A stretch of 64,000 nt of DNA from the NCBI GenBank assembly GCA_947626345.1, contig CANQSF010000003.1, positions 81,318 to 145,317 of the forward strand, in the 5' to 3' direction. How positions within the stretch are numbered: the first letter of the stretch is position 1; every line of letters begins with the position of its first letter. A program made the position numbers and the translations under genes. Origin of the DNA: an uncultured Oscillospiraceae bacterium. GTDB lineage: Bacteria; Bacillota; Clostridia; Oscillospirales; Oscillospiraceae. Shown here piece after piece: positions 17,892 to 26,057 of the stretch. A model generated the notes under the pieces. It was not told where the DNA came from. It made no database searches and worked only from the letters and a program-made list of their open reading frames with translations.

Positions 17892-17929
17892 CCATAAGCC
17901 TGTCTTATGGACAGGGATAATGCCATAAG
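17892..17929 (+). promoter_or_regulatory. three-part alternative pairing segment after tyrS
   Basis: CCATAAG (17892-17898), its complement CTTATGG (17904-17910) and a second CCATAAG (17923-17929) lie in a row, so the middle one can pair with either neighbour. This is the logic of an attenuator or switch, but no ligand family is recognised. Confidence 0.4.
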
Positions 17930-17937
17930 GGAATTGG

Positions 17938-17975
17938 TGTCAATGCGCGGTTTTTGGAGGAACTGCGCATTGACA
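17938..17975 (+). promoter_or_regulatory. 11-bp inverted repeat over the -35 of the importer promoter
   Basis: TGTCAATGCGC (17938-17948) and GCGCATTGACA (17965-17975) are perfect complements around a 16-base centre. The right arm contains the -35 hexamer TTGACA. This suits an operator that blocks RNA polymerase; no T-run follows, so it is less likely to be a terminator. Confidence 0.55.
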
Positions 17976-17998
17976 TCAGTCATTTAAAGTAATAGTAT
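17970..17998 (+). promoter_or_regulatory. sigma-A promoter of the TrpXYZ-like importer
   Basis: TTGACA (17970-17975), 17 bp, TAGTAT (17993-17998). The -35 is perfect and the -10 has four of six consensus bases. It lies about 60 bp before the lipoprotein start. Confidence 0.6.
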
Positions 17999-18060
17999 AT
18001 TTGCGGAATGAATTTGCTTGTGCAAAGCCTTAAATCATGAAACTGAAAGGAACCGATGAG

Positions 18061-19038
18061 ATGAAAAAGACTCTTGCTCTGCTGCTCGCGCTGGTCATGG
18101 TCCTGGCGCTGACCGCCTGCGGCGGCTCCGGTAACGAGGCTGCCTCCGGCAGCGAGACCTACACCGTGGGCATCTGCCAGCTGGCGCCTCACCCCGCACT
18201 GGACCAGGCCACCCAGGGCTTTAAGGACGCCCTGACCGAGGCGCTGGGCGACGCCGTCACCTTCGACGAGCAGAACGCCGGCGGCGAGGCCACCAACTGC
18301 ACCACCATCGTGGACGGCTTCGTGGCCAACCATGTGGACCTGATCCTGGCCAACGCCACCCCGGCCGTGCAGGCCGCGGCTTCCGCCACCGCCGAGATCC
18401 CCATCCTGGGCACCGCCGTCACCAACTACGGCGTGGCGCTGGAGCTGGATACCACCGATGACAAGGTCCTGGGCGGCAACGTCTCCGGCACCTCCGACCT
18501 GGCCCCGCTGGATCAGCAGGCCGCTATGATCCAGGAGCTGTTCCCCGACGCGCAGAACGTGGGACTGCTGTACTGCTCCGCCGAGCCCAACTCCGTCTAT
18601 CAGATCGAGACCATCCAGGGTTACCTGCAGGATATGGGCTACACCTGCACGCCCTATGCCTTTAACGACGTGAACGACCTGCAGGCCGTGACCCAGAGCG
18701 CCTGCGACAACTCCGACGTGATCTACATCCCCACCGACAACACCGCCGCCAACAACACTTCCACCATCGCGGACGTGGTGCTGCCCGCCAAGGTGCCCGT
18801 AGTGGCCGGCGAGTCCGGCATCTGCCAGGGCTGCGGCGTGGCGACCCTGTCCATCAGCTACTATGAGCTGGGCCAGATCACCGGTCAGATGGCCGCCGAT
18901 ATCCTGACCGGCGCTGCCAAGATCGAGGAGACCGCTGTCGGCTTTGACACCACCCTGGATAAGCTCTACAACGCCGCCAACTGCGAGGCGCTGGGCATCA
19001 CCGTCCCCGAGGACTACATTCCCCTGGAGGCCGAGTGA
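18061..19038 (+). CDS. ABC transporter substrate-binding lipoprotein, TrpX-like family
   Basis: A 325-residue solute-binding lipoprotein: signal peptide with lipobox LTAC (Cys 20), then two periplasmic-binding-type lobes with YTVGICQLAPHPALDQATQGF and AASATAEIPILGTAV, both typical of the ABC_sub_bind family. Members are linked to tryptophan or tyrosine uptake and often follow T-boxes. The ATG at 18061 gives a normal signal peptide; an in-frame ATG at 18037 would add eight hydrophilic residues. It leads a three-gene importer. Its place next to tyrS suggests, without proof, an aromatic amino acid substrate. Confidence 0.88.
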   Translation: MKKTLALLLALVMVLALTACGGSGNEAASGSETYTVGICQLAPHPALDQATQGFKDALTEALGDAVTFDEQNAGGEATNCTTIVDGFVANHVDLILANATPAVQAAASATAEIPILGTAVTNYGVALELDTTDDKVLGGNVSGTSDLAPLDQQAAMIQELFPDAQNVGLLYCSAEPNSVYQIETIQGYLQDMGYTCTPYAFNDVNDLQAVTQSACDNSDVIYIPTDNTAANNTSTIADVVLPAKVPVVAGESGICQGCGVATLSISYYELGQITGQMAADILTGAAKIEETAVGFDTTLDKLYNAANCEALGITVPEDYIPLEAE

Positions 19039-19053
19039 TATCTCACGATGAAC

Positions 19054-19084
19054 GCTTCGTCCAGTCCATTGGGCTGGGCGAAGC
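19054..19084 (+). repeat. stem-loop after the lipoprotein gene
   Basis: GCTTCGTCCAG (19054-19064) pairs with CTGGGCGAAGC (19074-19084) with a single G-U. It stands just before a strong terminator and may protect the 3' end of the lipoprotein mRNA. Confidence 0.55.
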
Positions 19085-19096
19085 CTCTGAAAAAGA

Positions 19097-19129
19097 AGAG
19101 GGAAATGCTTTCATTTCCCTCTGTTTTTT
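19097..19129 (+). terminator. Rho-independent terminator inside the importer operon
   Basis: AGAGGGAAATG (19097-19107) pairs perfectly with CATTTCCCTCT (19112-19122) and is followed by GTTTTTT. Partial stopping here would give more binding protein than permease, as in many ABC importers. Confidence 0.88.
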
Positions 19130-19137
19130 GCTATGAT
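19129..19137 (+). promoter_or_regulatory. possible extended -10 promoter for the permease gene
   Basis: TGCTATGAT directly follows the terminator T-run. The -35 position holds TTTCAT within the hairpin arm. It could restart transcription for the permease and ATPase genes. Confidence 0.4.
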
Positions 19138-19173
19138 CCCTTTTGTTTGAGTTGAACGGAGGAGACCCCCGCC

Positions 19174-20118
19174 ATGAACGTGCTGCTGTCGTTTGTGAAC
19201 TCTCTGCCCGGCGCCTGCGGGCAGGGCCTCGCCTGGGGCCTGATGGCCATCGGCGTGTATCTGACTTATAAGATCCTGGATGTGGCCGACTTGACGGTGG
19301 ACGGCTCTCTGGCCACCGGCGGCGCGGTGTGCGGGGTGCTGATCGTCATGGGCGTCAATCCCTGGGTGGCGATGCTGGCTGCCATCCTTGCCGGCATGCT
19401 GGCGGGAATGGTAACGGGGCTGCTCCACACCGCCTGCGGCATCCCGGCGATCCTGTCGGGCATCCTGACCCAGCTGGCCCTTTATTCCCTGAATCTGCGC
19501 ATCATGGCCATCGGCGACACCGCCAAGACCAAGGCTACCCTGGCCCTGAGCGTGGACAGGAACCCCCTTTTGGTGTCCTCCCGGTATGTGCGGGAGCTGT
19601 CGCTGCGCAATCCCATCCTGTTGCTGGCCATCATCGTGGCGGCGGCCATCGGGCTGCTGTACTGGTTTTTCGGCACGGAGCTGGGCTGCTCCATCCGGGC
19701 CACTGGCGCCAACCAGAACATGAGCCGGGCCCAGGGCATCAACACCGATAAGAACAAGGTGCTGGGCCTGGTGGTGTCCAACGGCATGGTGGCCATGTCC
19801 GGGGCCCTGCTGGCCCAGTATTCCGGCAGCGTCACCATCGACATGGGCCGCGGCGCCATCGTCATCGGCCTGGCCGCCGTCATCATCGGCGAGGTGCTGC
19901 TGGACAAGGTGTTCCGCAACTTCGCCTTGAAGCTGCTGGCCTCCGTCATCGGCGCCATCATCTATTATGCGGTGATCACCCTGGTGCTGCGGCTGGGACT
20001 GGAGTCCACGGACCTGAAGCTTCTCACGGCCCTGGTGGTGGCGGTGTTCCTCACCGTGCCCTACTGGAAGGAGAAGTACTTCACCAAAGCCAAAAAGGAG
20101 GTCGAGACCGATGTCTGA
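19174..20118 (+). CDS. ABC transporter permease, TrpY-like
   Basis: A 314-residue membrane protein with about eight hydrophobic helices. It has family features of ABC permeases of the LivH-like fold used by TrpXYZ importers: GLAWGLMAIGVYLTYKILD near the start, TGANQNMSRAQGINT as the ATPase-contacting loop (about residues 180-195), and SNGMVAMSGALLAQYSG. GGAGGAG lies before the ATG. It overlaps the ATPase gene by 8 bases. Confidence 0.9.
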   Translation: MNVLLSFVNSLPGACGQGLAWGLMAIGVYLTYKILDVADLTVDGSLATGGAVCGVLIVMGVNPWVAMLAAILAGMLAGMVTGLLHTACGIPAILSGILTQLALYSLNLRIMAIGDTAKTKATLALSVDRNPLLVSSRYVRELSLRNPILLLAIIVAAAIGLLYWFFGTELGCSIRATGANQNMSRAQGINTDKNKVLGLVVSNGMVAMSGALLAQYSGSVTIDMGRGAIVIGLAAVIIGEVLLDKVFRNFALKLLASVIGAIIYYAVITLVLRLGLESTDLKLLTALVVAVFLTVPYWKEKYFTKAKKEVETDV

Positions 20119-20923
20119 TATGAGACCGATGCTGGAGCTGCACGGCGTTTACAAGACCTTCAATCCGGGCACGGTGAACGAAAAGCGGGCTCTGAACGGG
20201 CTGGAGCTCACCCTGGCGGACGGGGACTTCGTCACCGTCATCGGCTCCAACGGCGCGGGCAAATCCACGGCCCTGAACGCCATCGCCGGCGTGTGGCCGG
20301 TGGACGCGGGCACCATCCTCATCGACGGGGAGAACGTGACCGGCCTGCCGGAGTATAAGCGAGCCCGGTATTTGGGCCGGGTGTTCCAGGACCCCATGAA
20401 CGGCACCGCCGCCACCATGGAGATCCAGGAGAATTTAGCCCTGGCCCTGCGCCGGGGGGAGAAGCGCACCCTGCGCCGGGGCATCACCAAAAAGGAGCAG
20501 GAGCAGTATCGCGAGCTGCTCAAGACCCTGGATCTGGGCCTGGAGGAGCGCATGACCGCCAAGGTGGGGCTGCTGTCCGGCGGCCAGCGCCAGGCGCTGA
20601 CGCTGCTGATGGCCACGCTGAAAAAGCCCAAGCTGCTGCTCCTGGACGAGCACACCGCCGCCCTGGACCCCAAGACGGCGGAAAAGGTGCTGGATACCAC
20701 CGACAATATCATCCGGGAGAACCACCTGACCGCCTTCATGGTGACCCACAACATGAAGGACGCCATCGCCCACGGCAACCGGCTCATCATGATGAACGAG
20801 GGCCGCATCATCTTCGATGTGGCGGGGGAGGAGAAAAAGCGGCTGACCATGGCGGAGCTGCTGGACAAATTCACCGAGATCAGCGGCAACTCCATCACCA
20901 ACGACAGCGTCCTTCTGGCATAA
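20111..20923 (+). CDS. ABC transporter ATPase, TrpZ-like
   Basis: A 270-residue ATP-binding subunit with Walker A GSNGAGKST (about residues 47-55), signature LLSGGQRQAL (about 155), Walker B LLLLDEHTAALDP (about 177) and the switch His in VTHNMKDA. It completes the importer with the two genes before it. A hairpin follows shortly after the stop. Confidence 0.93.
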   Translation: MSDMRPMLELHGVYKTFNPGTVNEKRALNGLELTLADGDFVTVIGSNGAGKSTALNAIAGVWPVDAGTILIDGENVTGLPEYKRARYLGRVFQDPMNGTAATMEIQENLALALRRGEKRTLRRGITKKEQEQYRELLKTLDLGLEERMTAKVGLLSGGQRQALTLLMATLKKPKLLLLDEHTAALDPKTAEKVLDTTDNIIRENHLTAFMVTHNMKDAIAHGNRLIMMNEGRIIFDVAGEEKKRLTMAELLDKFTEISGNSITNDSVLLA

Positions 20924-20954
20924 AAAAGTGCGGCGTGACCATCGGTCACGCCGC
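20924..20954 (-). terminator. Rho-independent terminator shared by convergent genes
   Basis: GCGGCGTGACC (20930-20940) pairs perfectly with GGTCACGCCGC (20944-20954). On the minus strand it is followed by CTTTTTT, so it terminates the minus-strand gene at 20969; in the plus direction it lacks a T-run. Confidence 0.85.
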
Positions 20955-20968
20955 CCGGCGAAACGGGA

Positions 20969-21853
20969 TCAGAGCGCGTCTTCGTTGACCCGGTCCGGCG
21001 CCTCCTCCAGCGTCTCGGGGTTGGCCAGATAATAGCGGAAGTACCGGAAGGCGGAGCCTATGTAGGCGCTGTCGGCGATGCGGCTGTCGTAGCTGACGGC
21101 GTAGTCCAGCACCTTTTTCTCCGCCGGTTTGCCGGTCTTGTCCAGTTCCGTGATGGTGCGGACCCGGCCCAGGGACAGATACACCGGCAATCCGCCCAGC
21201 CGGTTCAGGCTCCGGCGGACGGGGGGCAGATGGAAGGCTCCCTCGTCGGAGATGAAGGCGGAGCCGTGATAGGGGCTCTTCTCCGTCAGAGAGGCGGACA
21301 GCCACCCGTGATAGTCCAGCCAGCGCAGCACGCCGATGGCGAAGCGGAGGATGAACCGGGGCGTCTTCACCAGGGTGGAGGCCATGCGCTCCAGCCGGTC
21401 GGCGGACTGGTCCGCCCGCAGGTTGTCCAGCCGGGCGTTGATCTTTCGATACACGTCATAGACCGTGTCGGTGGGCTGGAAGCGGACGATGAAGCTCATG
21501 CCGGAGGCGTCGGCGGTACCGCTGCCGCCGGAGGAGAGGACGATGTCGATGTTGTCCCGGGCGTAGATGAACCGGCCGGATACGAAGCGGTTCATGGCCG
21601 GGCGCAGGGCCAGCATCCGCACATAGGCGGCGATGACCACGTGCAGCAGCGACATGCTCTCGTCGCCCTCCCGGCGGCGCGCCCGGAGCCATGCCTCCAC
21701 CGCGGCCAGATCCACGGTGTCGGTAAAGCTGTTGGCGCCGTCCCCCGGGTCCAGAACGGTGAAGGGCGACAGCTGGAACAGCGGCGATATGGTGCGCAGG
21801 CGGCGGCCGTCCTTGCGGTCGGTCAGACGCCGGCGGGCATAACGATCAGGCAT
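20969..21853 (-). CDS. CAT-fold acyltransferase-like protein (2-oxoacid dehydrogenase E2 catalytic-domain family), motif degenerate
   Basis: A 294-residue protein resembling stand-alone Firmicute proteins annotated as 2-oxo acid dehydrogenase subunit E2, with no lipoyl domain. Recognisable parts are LLHVVIAAYVRMLALRPAMNRFV, the FQPTDTVYDVYRKIN segment and the C-terminal SAYIGSAFRYFRYYLANPETLEE. Where active E2 and CAT enzymes have the catalytic H...DG/HYY site, this protein reads YDSRIADSAYIGSAF: the histidine is missing. It may be non-catalytic. The ATG at 21853 has GGAGGG upstream; the frame stays open further 5' without a ribosome site. Confidence 0.75.
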   Translation of the reverse strand: MPDRYARRRLTDRKDGRRLRTISPLFQLSPFTVLDPGDGANSFTDTVDLAAVEAWLRARRREGDESMSLLHVVIAAYVRMLALRPAMNRFVSGRFIYARDNIDIVLSSGGSGTADASGMSFIVRFQPTDTVYDVYRKINARLDNLRADQSADRLERMASTLVKTPRFILRFAIGVLRWLDYHGWLSASLTEKSPYHGSAFISDEGAFHLPPVRRSLNRLGGLPVYLSLGRVRTITELDKTGKPAEKKVLDYAVSYDSRIADSAYIGSAFRYFRYYLANPETLEEAPDRVNEDAL

Positions 21854-22030
21854 GGTGTCCCTCCTGTGATGGAGTCTGGACCGGTGGGACCGGCCCACAC
21901 GATTATACACCAGTCCGTGCCGTTTCGTCAACCGATGGCGCCGCGGCCGCTATTTCGTCAACTACGCCGCCGGCGGTGTGCCGGCGGACTGGGACGCTCT
22001 CCGTGCAGCGACAGGCATGAGGTGAGAGAT

Positions 22031-23293
22031 ATGGGACAGATGAAAGAGATCCTTCGCGCCGCCGCCGCGGGCGCAGGCGCGTTCGTGAAGTGGATGATCC
22101 TGGCCTGCGTCACCGGCCTTGCCGTGGGTGCCGCCGCGGTGGCCTTTCACTGGTGCATCGGCACGGTGACGGCCCTGCGGGGGATGTTCCCCCGGATCAT
22201 CTGGCTGCTGCCGGCGGCGGGCGCCGCGATCGCACTGATCTACAAGCTCTGCGGCATGGAGCATGACCGGGGGACCAACCTGGTGCTGGTGGCCGTGCGG
22301 GAGGCGGAGCCCATGCCGCTGCGGATGGCGCCGCTGATCTTCCTCAGCACGGTGCTCACCCACCTGGCAGGCGGATCCGCCGGCCGGGAGGGCGCGGCGC
22401 TGCAGCTGGGCGGGTCCATGGCCGCCTGGGCGGGCAAGGTGCTGCGCCTGGACGAGAAGGACGAGCGGGTGATGGTGATGTGCGGCATGGCGGCGGCCTT
22501 CTCCGCCCTGTTCGGCACGCCCATCACCGCGGCGGTGTTCGCCATGGAGGTGGTGAGCGTAGGGGTCATGTACTACATCGCCATCGTGCCCTGCCTGGTG
22601 GCGTCTGTGAGCGGCTTTTTGCTGGCCCAGGCCCTGGGACTGCACGGACTGGTGGGCTACGCCACTGGCCAGGCCCCGGCCCTCACCGGGGCGTCCATGG
22701 CCCAGACCGTGGCGCTGGGCGCGCTGTGCGCGGTGGTATCGGTGGGCTTCTGCGCCGCCATGCACGCGTCCCATAAGCTCTATGAGAAGTATATCCCCAA
22801 CGCTGTGCTCCGGGCGGCCGTGGGCGGGGCGCTGGTGCTGATCCTGCTGCTGGTGATGAAGGACGGCTGGCTCTACAGCGGCGCGGGCGACGAGCTGATC
22901 CGGAAGCTGCTGGGCGGGCAGACCATCTGGTATGCGTTCCTGCTCAAGACCCTCTTTACCGCTCTGACCCTGGGAGCCGGCTTCCGGGGCGGGGAGATCG
23001 TGCCCGCGCTGTGCGTGGGCTGCGCATTCGGCACGTGGGTCGGGCCGCTGCTGGGCCTGCCCCACGCCTTCTCCGGGGCGCTGGGCATGGCGGCGGTGTT
23101 CTGCGGCGCCACCAACTGCCCCATCACGTCAATGCTCCTCAGCTATGAGCTGTTCGGCGGCCAGGCGGTGATCCTGTATGCGCTGGCCTGCGCGGTGAGC
23201 TATATGCTGAGCGGATATTTCGGCCTTTACAGCGAGCAGAAGATCGTCTATTCCAAGACCCGCGCGGAGTGGGTCGATAAAAAGGCGCGCTGA
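22031..23293 (+). CDS. CLC-family anion/proton antiporter, fluoride-type features
   Basis: A 420-residue polytopic CLC protein. The gating-glutamate motif GGSAGREGAALQ is at about residues 115-126, and FSALFGTPITAAVFAMEVV and GFRGGEIVPALCVGCAFG follow, as in bacterial CLC proteins. The first selectivity segment reads HDRGTNLVLV instead of the canonical GSGIP of chloride CLCs, which I associate with the fluoride-exporting clade. No fluoride riboswitch is visible upstream. The ATG at 22031 follows GAGGTGAG. Family assignment is firm; fluoride specificity is inference. Confidence 0.85.
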   Translation: MGQMKEILRAAAAGAGAFVKWMILACVTGLAVGAAAVAFHWCIGTVTALRGMFPRIIWLLPAAGAAIALIYKLCGMEHDRGTNLVLVAVREAEPMPLRMAPLIFLSTVLTHLAGGSAGREGAALQLGGSMAAWAGKVLRLDEKDERVMVMCGMAAAFSALFGTPITAAVFAMEVVSVGVMYYIAIVPCLVASVSGFLLAQALGLHGLVGYATGQAPALTGASMAQTVALGALCAVVSVGFCAAMHASHKLYEKYIPNAVLRAAVGGALVLILLLVMKDGWLYSGAGDELIRKLLGGQTIWYAFLLKTLFTALTLGAGFRGGEIVPALCVGCAFGTWVGPLLGLPHAFSGALGMAAVFCGATNCPITSMLLSYELFGGQAVILYALACAVSYMLSGYFGLYSEQKIVYSKTRAEWVDKKAR

Positions 23294-23312
23294 GCGCGGA
23301 CAGGAGGAACCC

Positions 23313-24503
23313 ATGAATTTCGTCTTTATCTCACCGAACTTTCCCCGTACATACTGGAATTTCTGCGACCGGCTGCGGAAAAACGGCGTGACCGTGCTGG
23401 GAGTGGGGGACTGCCCCTACGAGGAGCTGGAGCCGGGCCTGCGGGACGCCCTGACGGAGTACTACAAGGTGAGCACCCTGGAGGACTACGACCAGGTGTT
23501 CCGGGCCGTGGCCTACTTCTCCTATAAGTACGGGAAGATCGACTGGCTGGAGTCCAACAACGAGTACTGGCTGGAGCAGGACGCCCGGCTGCGCACGGAT
23601 TTTCACATCACCACCGGCGTGGACAGCGACGGCGTGGCGGCCTTCAAGAGCAAATCCGGCATGAAGGCCTATTACGCCAAGGCCCAGGTGCCCACCGCCC
23701 GCTGCCACAACGTCACCGACATCACCGCCGCCCGGGATTTCATCGCCCAGGTGGGCTGGCCGGTGATCGTCAAGCCGGACAACGGCGTGGGGGCCAGCCA
23801 CACCTGGAAGCTGGAGAGCGACGAGGACCTGGAGCGGTTCTTCGCCGAGAAGCCCCCGGTGGAGTACGTGATGGAGGAGTTCGTCTGGGGGGCCATCCGC
23901 TCCTATGATGCCATCATGGACAGCAAGTGCGAGCCGCTGATCGAGTCCACCGGCATCTTCCCGCCCTCCATCGCCGACATCGTCAACGAGCAGGGGGATC
24001 TGGCCTACTACGTGGCCGACACGGTGCCCCAGGCTCTGGCGGAGCGGGGCCGGCGCACGGCCAAGGCTTTCGGCGCCGCCAGCCGGTTCGTCCACCTGGA
24101 ATTCTTCGAGCTGACGAAGGCCAAGCCCGGCCTGGGCGAGATCGGGGATTTCGTGGGCCTGGAGGTGAATATGCGCCCCGCGGGCGGCTATACCCCGGAC
24201 ATGATCAACTTCGCCCACAGCACCGACGTTTATCAGATCTGGGCGGACATGGTGGCCTTCGACGAGCGCCGTATGGCTCCCAGCGGACAGGACCACTACT
24301 GCGCCTACGCCAGCCGCCGGGACGCCAGCCATTACCGCCACAGCCATGAGGAGATCCTGGAGAAGTACGGCTCCCAGATGGCCATGTGCGAGCGGATGCC
24401 GGACGCCCTGTCGGACGCCATGGGCAACCAGATGTACACCATCCACGCCGCCGACGAGGCCGCGGCGAAAGAATTCATCCGCTTCGTCGGGGAGCGGGCA
24501 TAA
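23313..24503 (+). CDS. ATP-grasp ligase of unknown substrate
   Basis: A 396-residue protein with a Rossmann-like N-terminus (MNFVFISPNFPRTYWNFC) and an ATP-grasp fold: VGWPVIVKPDNGVGASHTWK (about residues 147-167) is the ATP-binding lysine loop, EYVMEEFVWG the hinge, and EVNMRPAGGY the metal-binding Asn site. ATP-grasp enzymes of this carboxylate-amine type form peptide-like bonds through acyl phosphates. It is followed 21 bases later by an esterase gene, with which it probably forms an operon; the two may act on one small metabolite. The exact product is unknown. Confidence 0.85.
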   Translation: MNFVFISPNFPRTYWNFCDRLRKNGVTVLGVGDCPYEELEPGLRDALTEYYKVSTLEDYDQVFRAVAYFSYKYGKIDWLESNNEYWLEQDARLRTDFHITTGVDSDGVAAFKSKSGMKAYYAKAQVPTARCHNVTDITAARDFIAQVGWPVIVKPDNGVGASHTWKLESDEDLERFFAEKPPVEYVMEEFVWGAIRSYDAIMDSKCEPLIESTGIFPPSIADIVNEQGDLAYYVADTVPQALAERGRRTAKAFGAASRFVHLEFFELTKAKPGLGEIGDFVGLEVNMRPAGGYTPDMINFAHSTDVYQIWADMVAFDERRMAPSGQDHYCAYASRRDASHYRHSHEEILEKYGSQMAMCERMPDALSDAMGNQMYTIHAADEAAAKEFIRFVGERA

Positions 24504-24524
24504 CAGAGAGGAGCAACACAAGGG

Positions 24525-25265
24525 ATGCAAGTGCGCTATTTCAAGGAGTACAGCCATAACCTGGACAGGGATATGGAGTTCGAGGTCTACGGCCACGGGG
24601 GAAAGCTCTGTCTGGCCTTCCCGCCCCAGGACGGCCGGTTCTATGACTTTGCCAGCTACGATATGGTGAACACCGTGGCCCCCTGGGTGGAGGAGGGCCG
24701 GGTGATGATCGTGGGCGTGGACGCCATCGACTGGGAGACCTGGTCCAACGCCGGGGGCGATCCCCGCTGGCGGATGGAGCAGCAGGAGCGGTGGTTCGCC
24801 TACGTGACGGACGAGCTGCTGCCACGGTGCTATGAGCTGGGCTGCGACGACCGCAAGGCCATGACCACCGGCTGCAGCATGGGCGCGCTGCACGCGGCCA
24901 ACTTCTTCTTCCGGCGGCCGGACCTGTTCGACACGGTGATCTCTCTGAGCGGGCTGTTCGACGCGGACTTCTTCTTTGGCGACTACCACGACGATCTGAC
25001 CTACGCCAACTCGCCGCTGCAGTTCATCCCCAACATGCCCGATGACCACCCCTGGCTGGACCTGTACCGGCAGAGCAGCATCATCCTGTGCGCGGGACAG
25101 GGCGACTGGGACTGGGACATGATGGCCCACGAGCGCCGGCTGGAGTCCATCCTGCGGGCGAAGAACGTGCCCGTGTGGGCCGATTACTGGGGCCCGGACG
25201 TGTGCCACGACTGGCCCTGGTGGCGCAAGCAGCTGCCCTATTTCTTCTCCAACCTGCCTATCTGA
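24525..25265 (+). CDS. alpha/beta-hydrolase, esterase D-like
   Basis: A 246-residue predicted cytoplasmic esterase. The nucleophile elbow is GCSMG (about residues 116-120) in a context KAMTTGCSMGALHAANFFFRR, as in the esterase/feruloyl-esterase (PF00756) family; the likely catalytic His is in PDVCHDWPWW near residue 227. It has no signal peptide. It is paired with the ATP-grasp gene upstream and closed by a strong terminator downstream. Confidence 0.85.
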   Translation: MQVRYFKEYSHNLDRDMEFEVYGHGGKLCLAFPPQDGRFYDFASYDMVNTVAPWVEEGRVMIVGVDAIDWETWSNAGGDPRWRMEQQERWFAYVTDELLPRCYELGCDDRKAMTTGCSMGALHAANFFFRRPDLFDTVISLSGLFDADFFFGDYHDDLTYANSPLQFIPNMPDDHPWLDLYRQSSIILCAGQGDWDWDMMAHERRLESILRAKNVPVWADYWGPDVCHDWPWWRKQLPYFFSNLPI

Positions 25266-25275
25266 AAAGCATAAG

Positions 25276-25311
25276 ACGGCCGCCGCGCTTTGTGCGCGGC
25301 GGCCGTTTTTT
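25276..25311 (+). terminator. Rho-independent terminator
   Basis: ACGGCCGCCGCGC (25276-25288) pairs perfectly with GCGCGGCGGCCGT (25294-25306), followed by TTTTT. It ends the ATP-grasp/esterase unit and separates it from the convergent liv operon. Confidence 0.9.
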
Positions 25312-25355
25312 CTGTCTGTAGCGGTCTGTCCGGGACCGATCTGAAGTCCGGGCGG

Positions 25356-26057
25356 TCAGCCGCCCAGGTAGGCCTTTTTGATCTCGTCGCTCTGGGCCAG
25401 CTCCGTGCCGGTGCCGGACAGGGCGATGGACCCTGACTCCAGCACATAGGCCCGGTCGGCCACCTGCAGGGCCATCTCCGCGTTCTGCTCCACCAGAAGG
25501 ATGGTGGCGCCGGCGGCGTGGAACTCCTGGATGATGCTGAAGATCTCCTCCACCAGGATGGGGGCCAGGCCCATGGAGGGCTCATCCAGCATGAGCAGCT
25601 TGGGGTGGCTCATCAGCGCCCTGCCCATGGCCAGCATCTGCTGCTCGCCGCCGGAGAGGGTGCCGGCGATCTGGCTGCGCCGCTCCTTCAGGCGAGGGAA
25701 GTGGGAGAACACGTTCTCGAAGTCCTCGGCGGGCACCTTGCCCTTGTGGATGTAGGCGCCCATCTCCAGGTTCTCCATGACGGTCATCTGCAGGAAGATG
25801 CGCCGGCCCTCGGGCACCTGGGCCAGGCCCTTGGCGGGCAGCTTGTAGGCGTCGGTGTGGGTGATGTCCTCGTCCAGGAAGGTGATCTTGCCGGAGCGGG
25901 GGTGCATCATGCCGGAGATGGTCTTCAGGGTGGTGGACTTGCCCGCGCCGTTGGCGCCGATCAGGGCCACGATCTCCCCCTCGTTCACCTGGAAGGAGAC
26001 GCCCTTCAGGGCGTGGATGTTGCCGTAATAGACATGGATATCGTTGACGGTCAGCAC
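25356..26057 (-). CDS. livF: branched-chain amino acid ABC importer ATPase LivF
   Basis: A 233-residue ATPase: Walker A GANGAGKST, signature GTLSGGEQQMLAMGRALM, Walker B LLMLDEPSMGLAP, as in LivF. It starts at GTG 26057 directly against the livG stop. Last gene of a livJ-H-M-G-F unit. Together they import leucine, isoleucine, valine or related compounds. Confidence 0.93.
   Translation of the reverse strand: MLTVNDIHVYYGNIHALKGVSFQVNEGEIVALIGANGAGKSTTLKTISGMMHPRSGKITFLDEDITHTDAYKLPAKGLAQVPEGRRIFLQMTVMENLEMGAYIHKGKVPAEDFENVFSHFPRLKERRSQIAGTLSGGEQQMLAMGRALMSHPKLLMLDEPSMGLAPILVEEIFSIIQEFHAAGATILLVEQNAEMALQVADRAYVLESGSIALSGTGTELAQSDEIKKAYLGG

Noticed and set aside
17939..17974. A T-box riboswitch before the TrpXYZ-like importer
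   Set aside because: The T-box word is only approximate, the 145-base leader is too short for a normal stem I plus antiterminator, and the repeat is better explained as an operator.
21932..22030. A fluoride riboswitch before the CLC gene
   Set aside because: The conserved GATGG and TGATGACTCCT-type segments could not be found.
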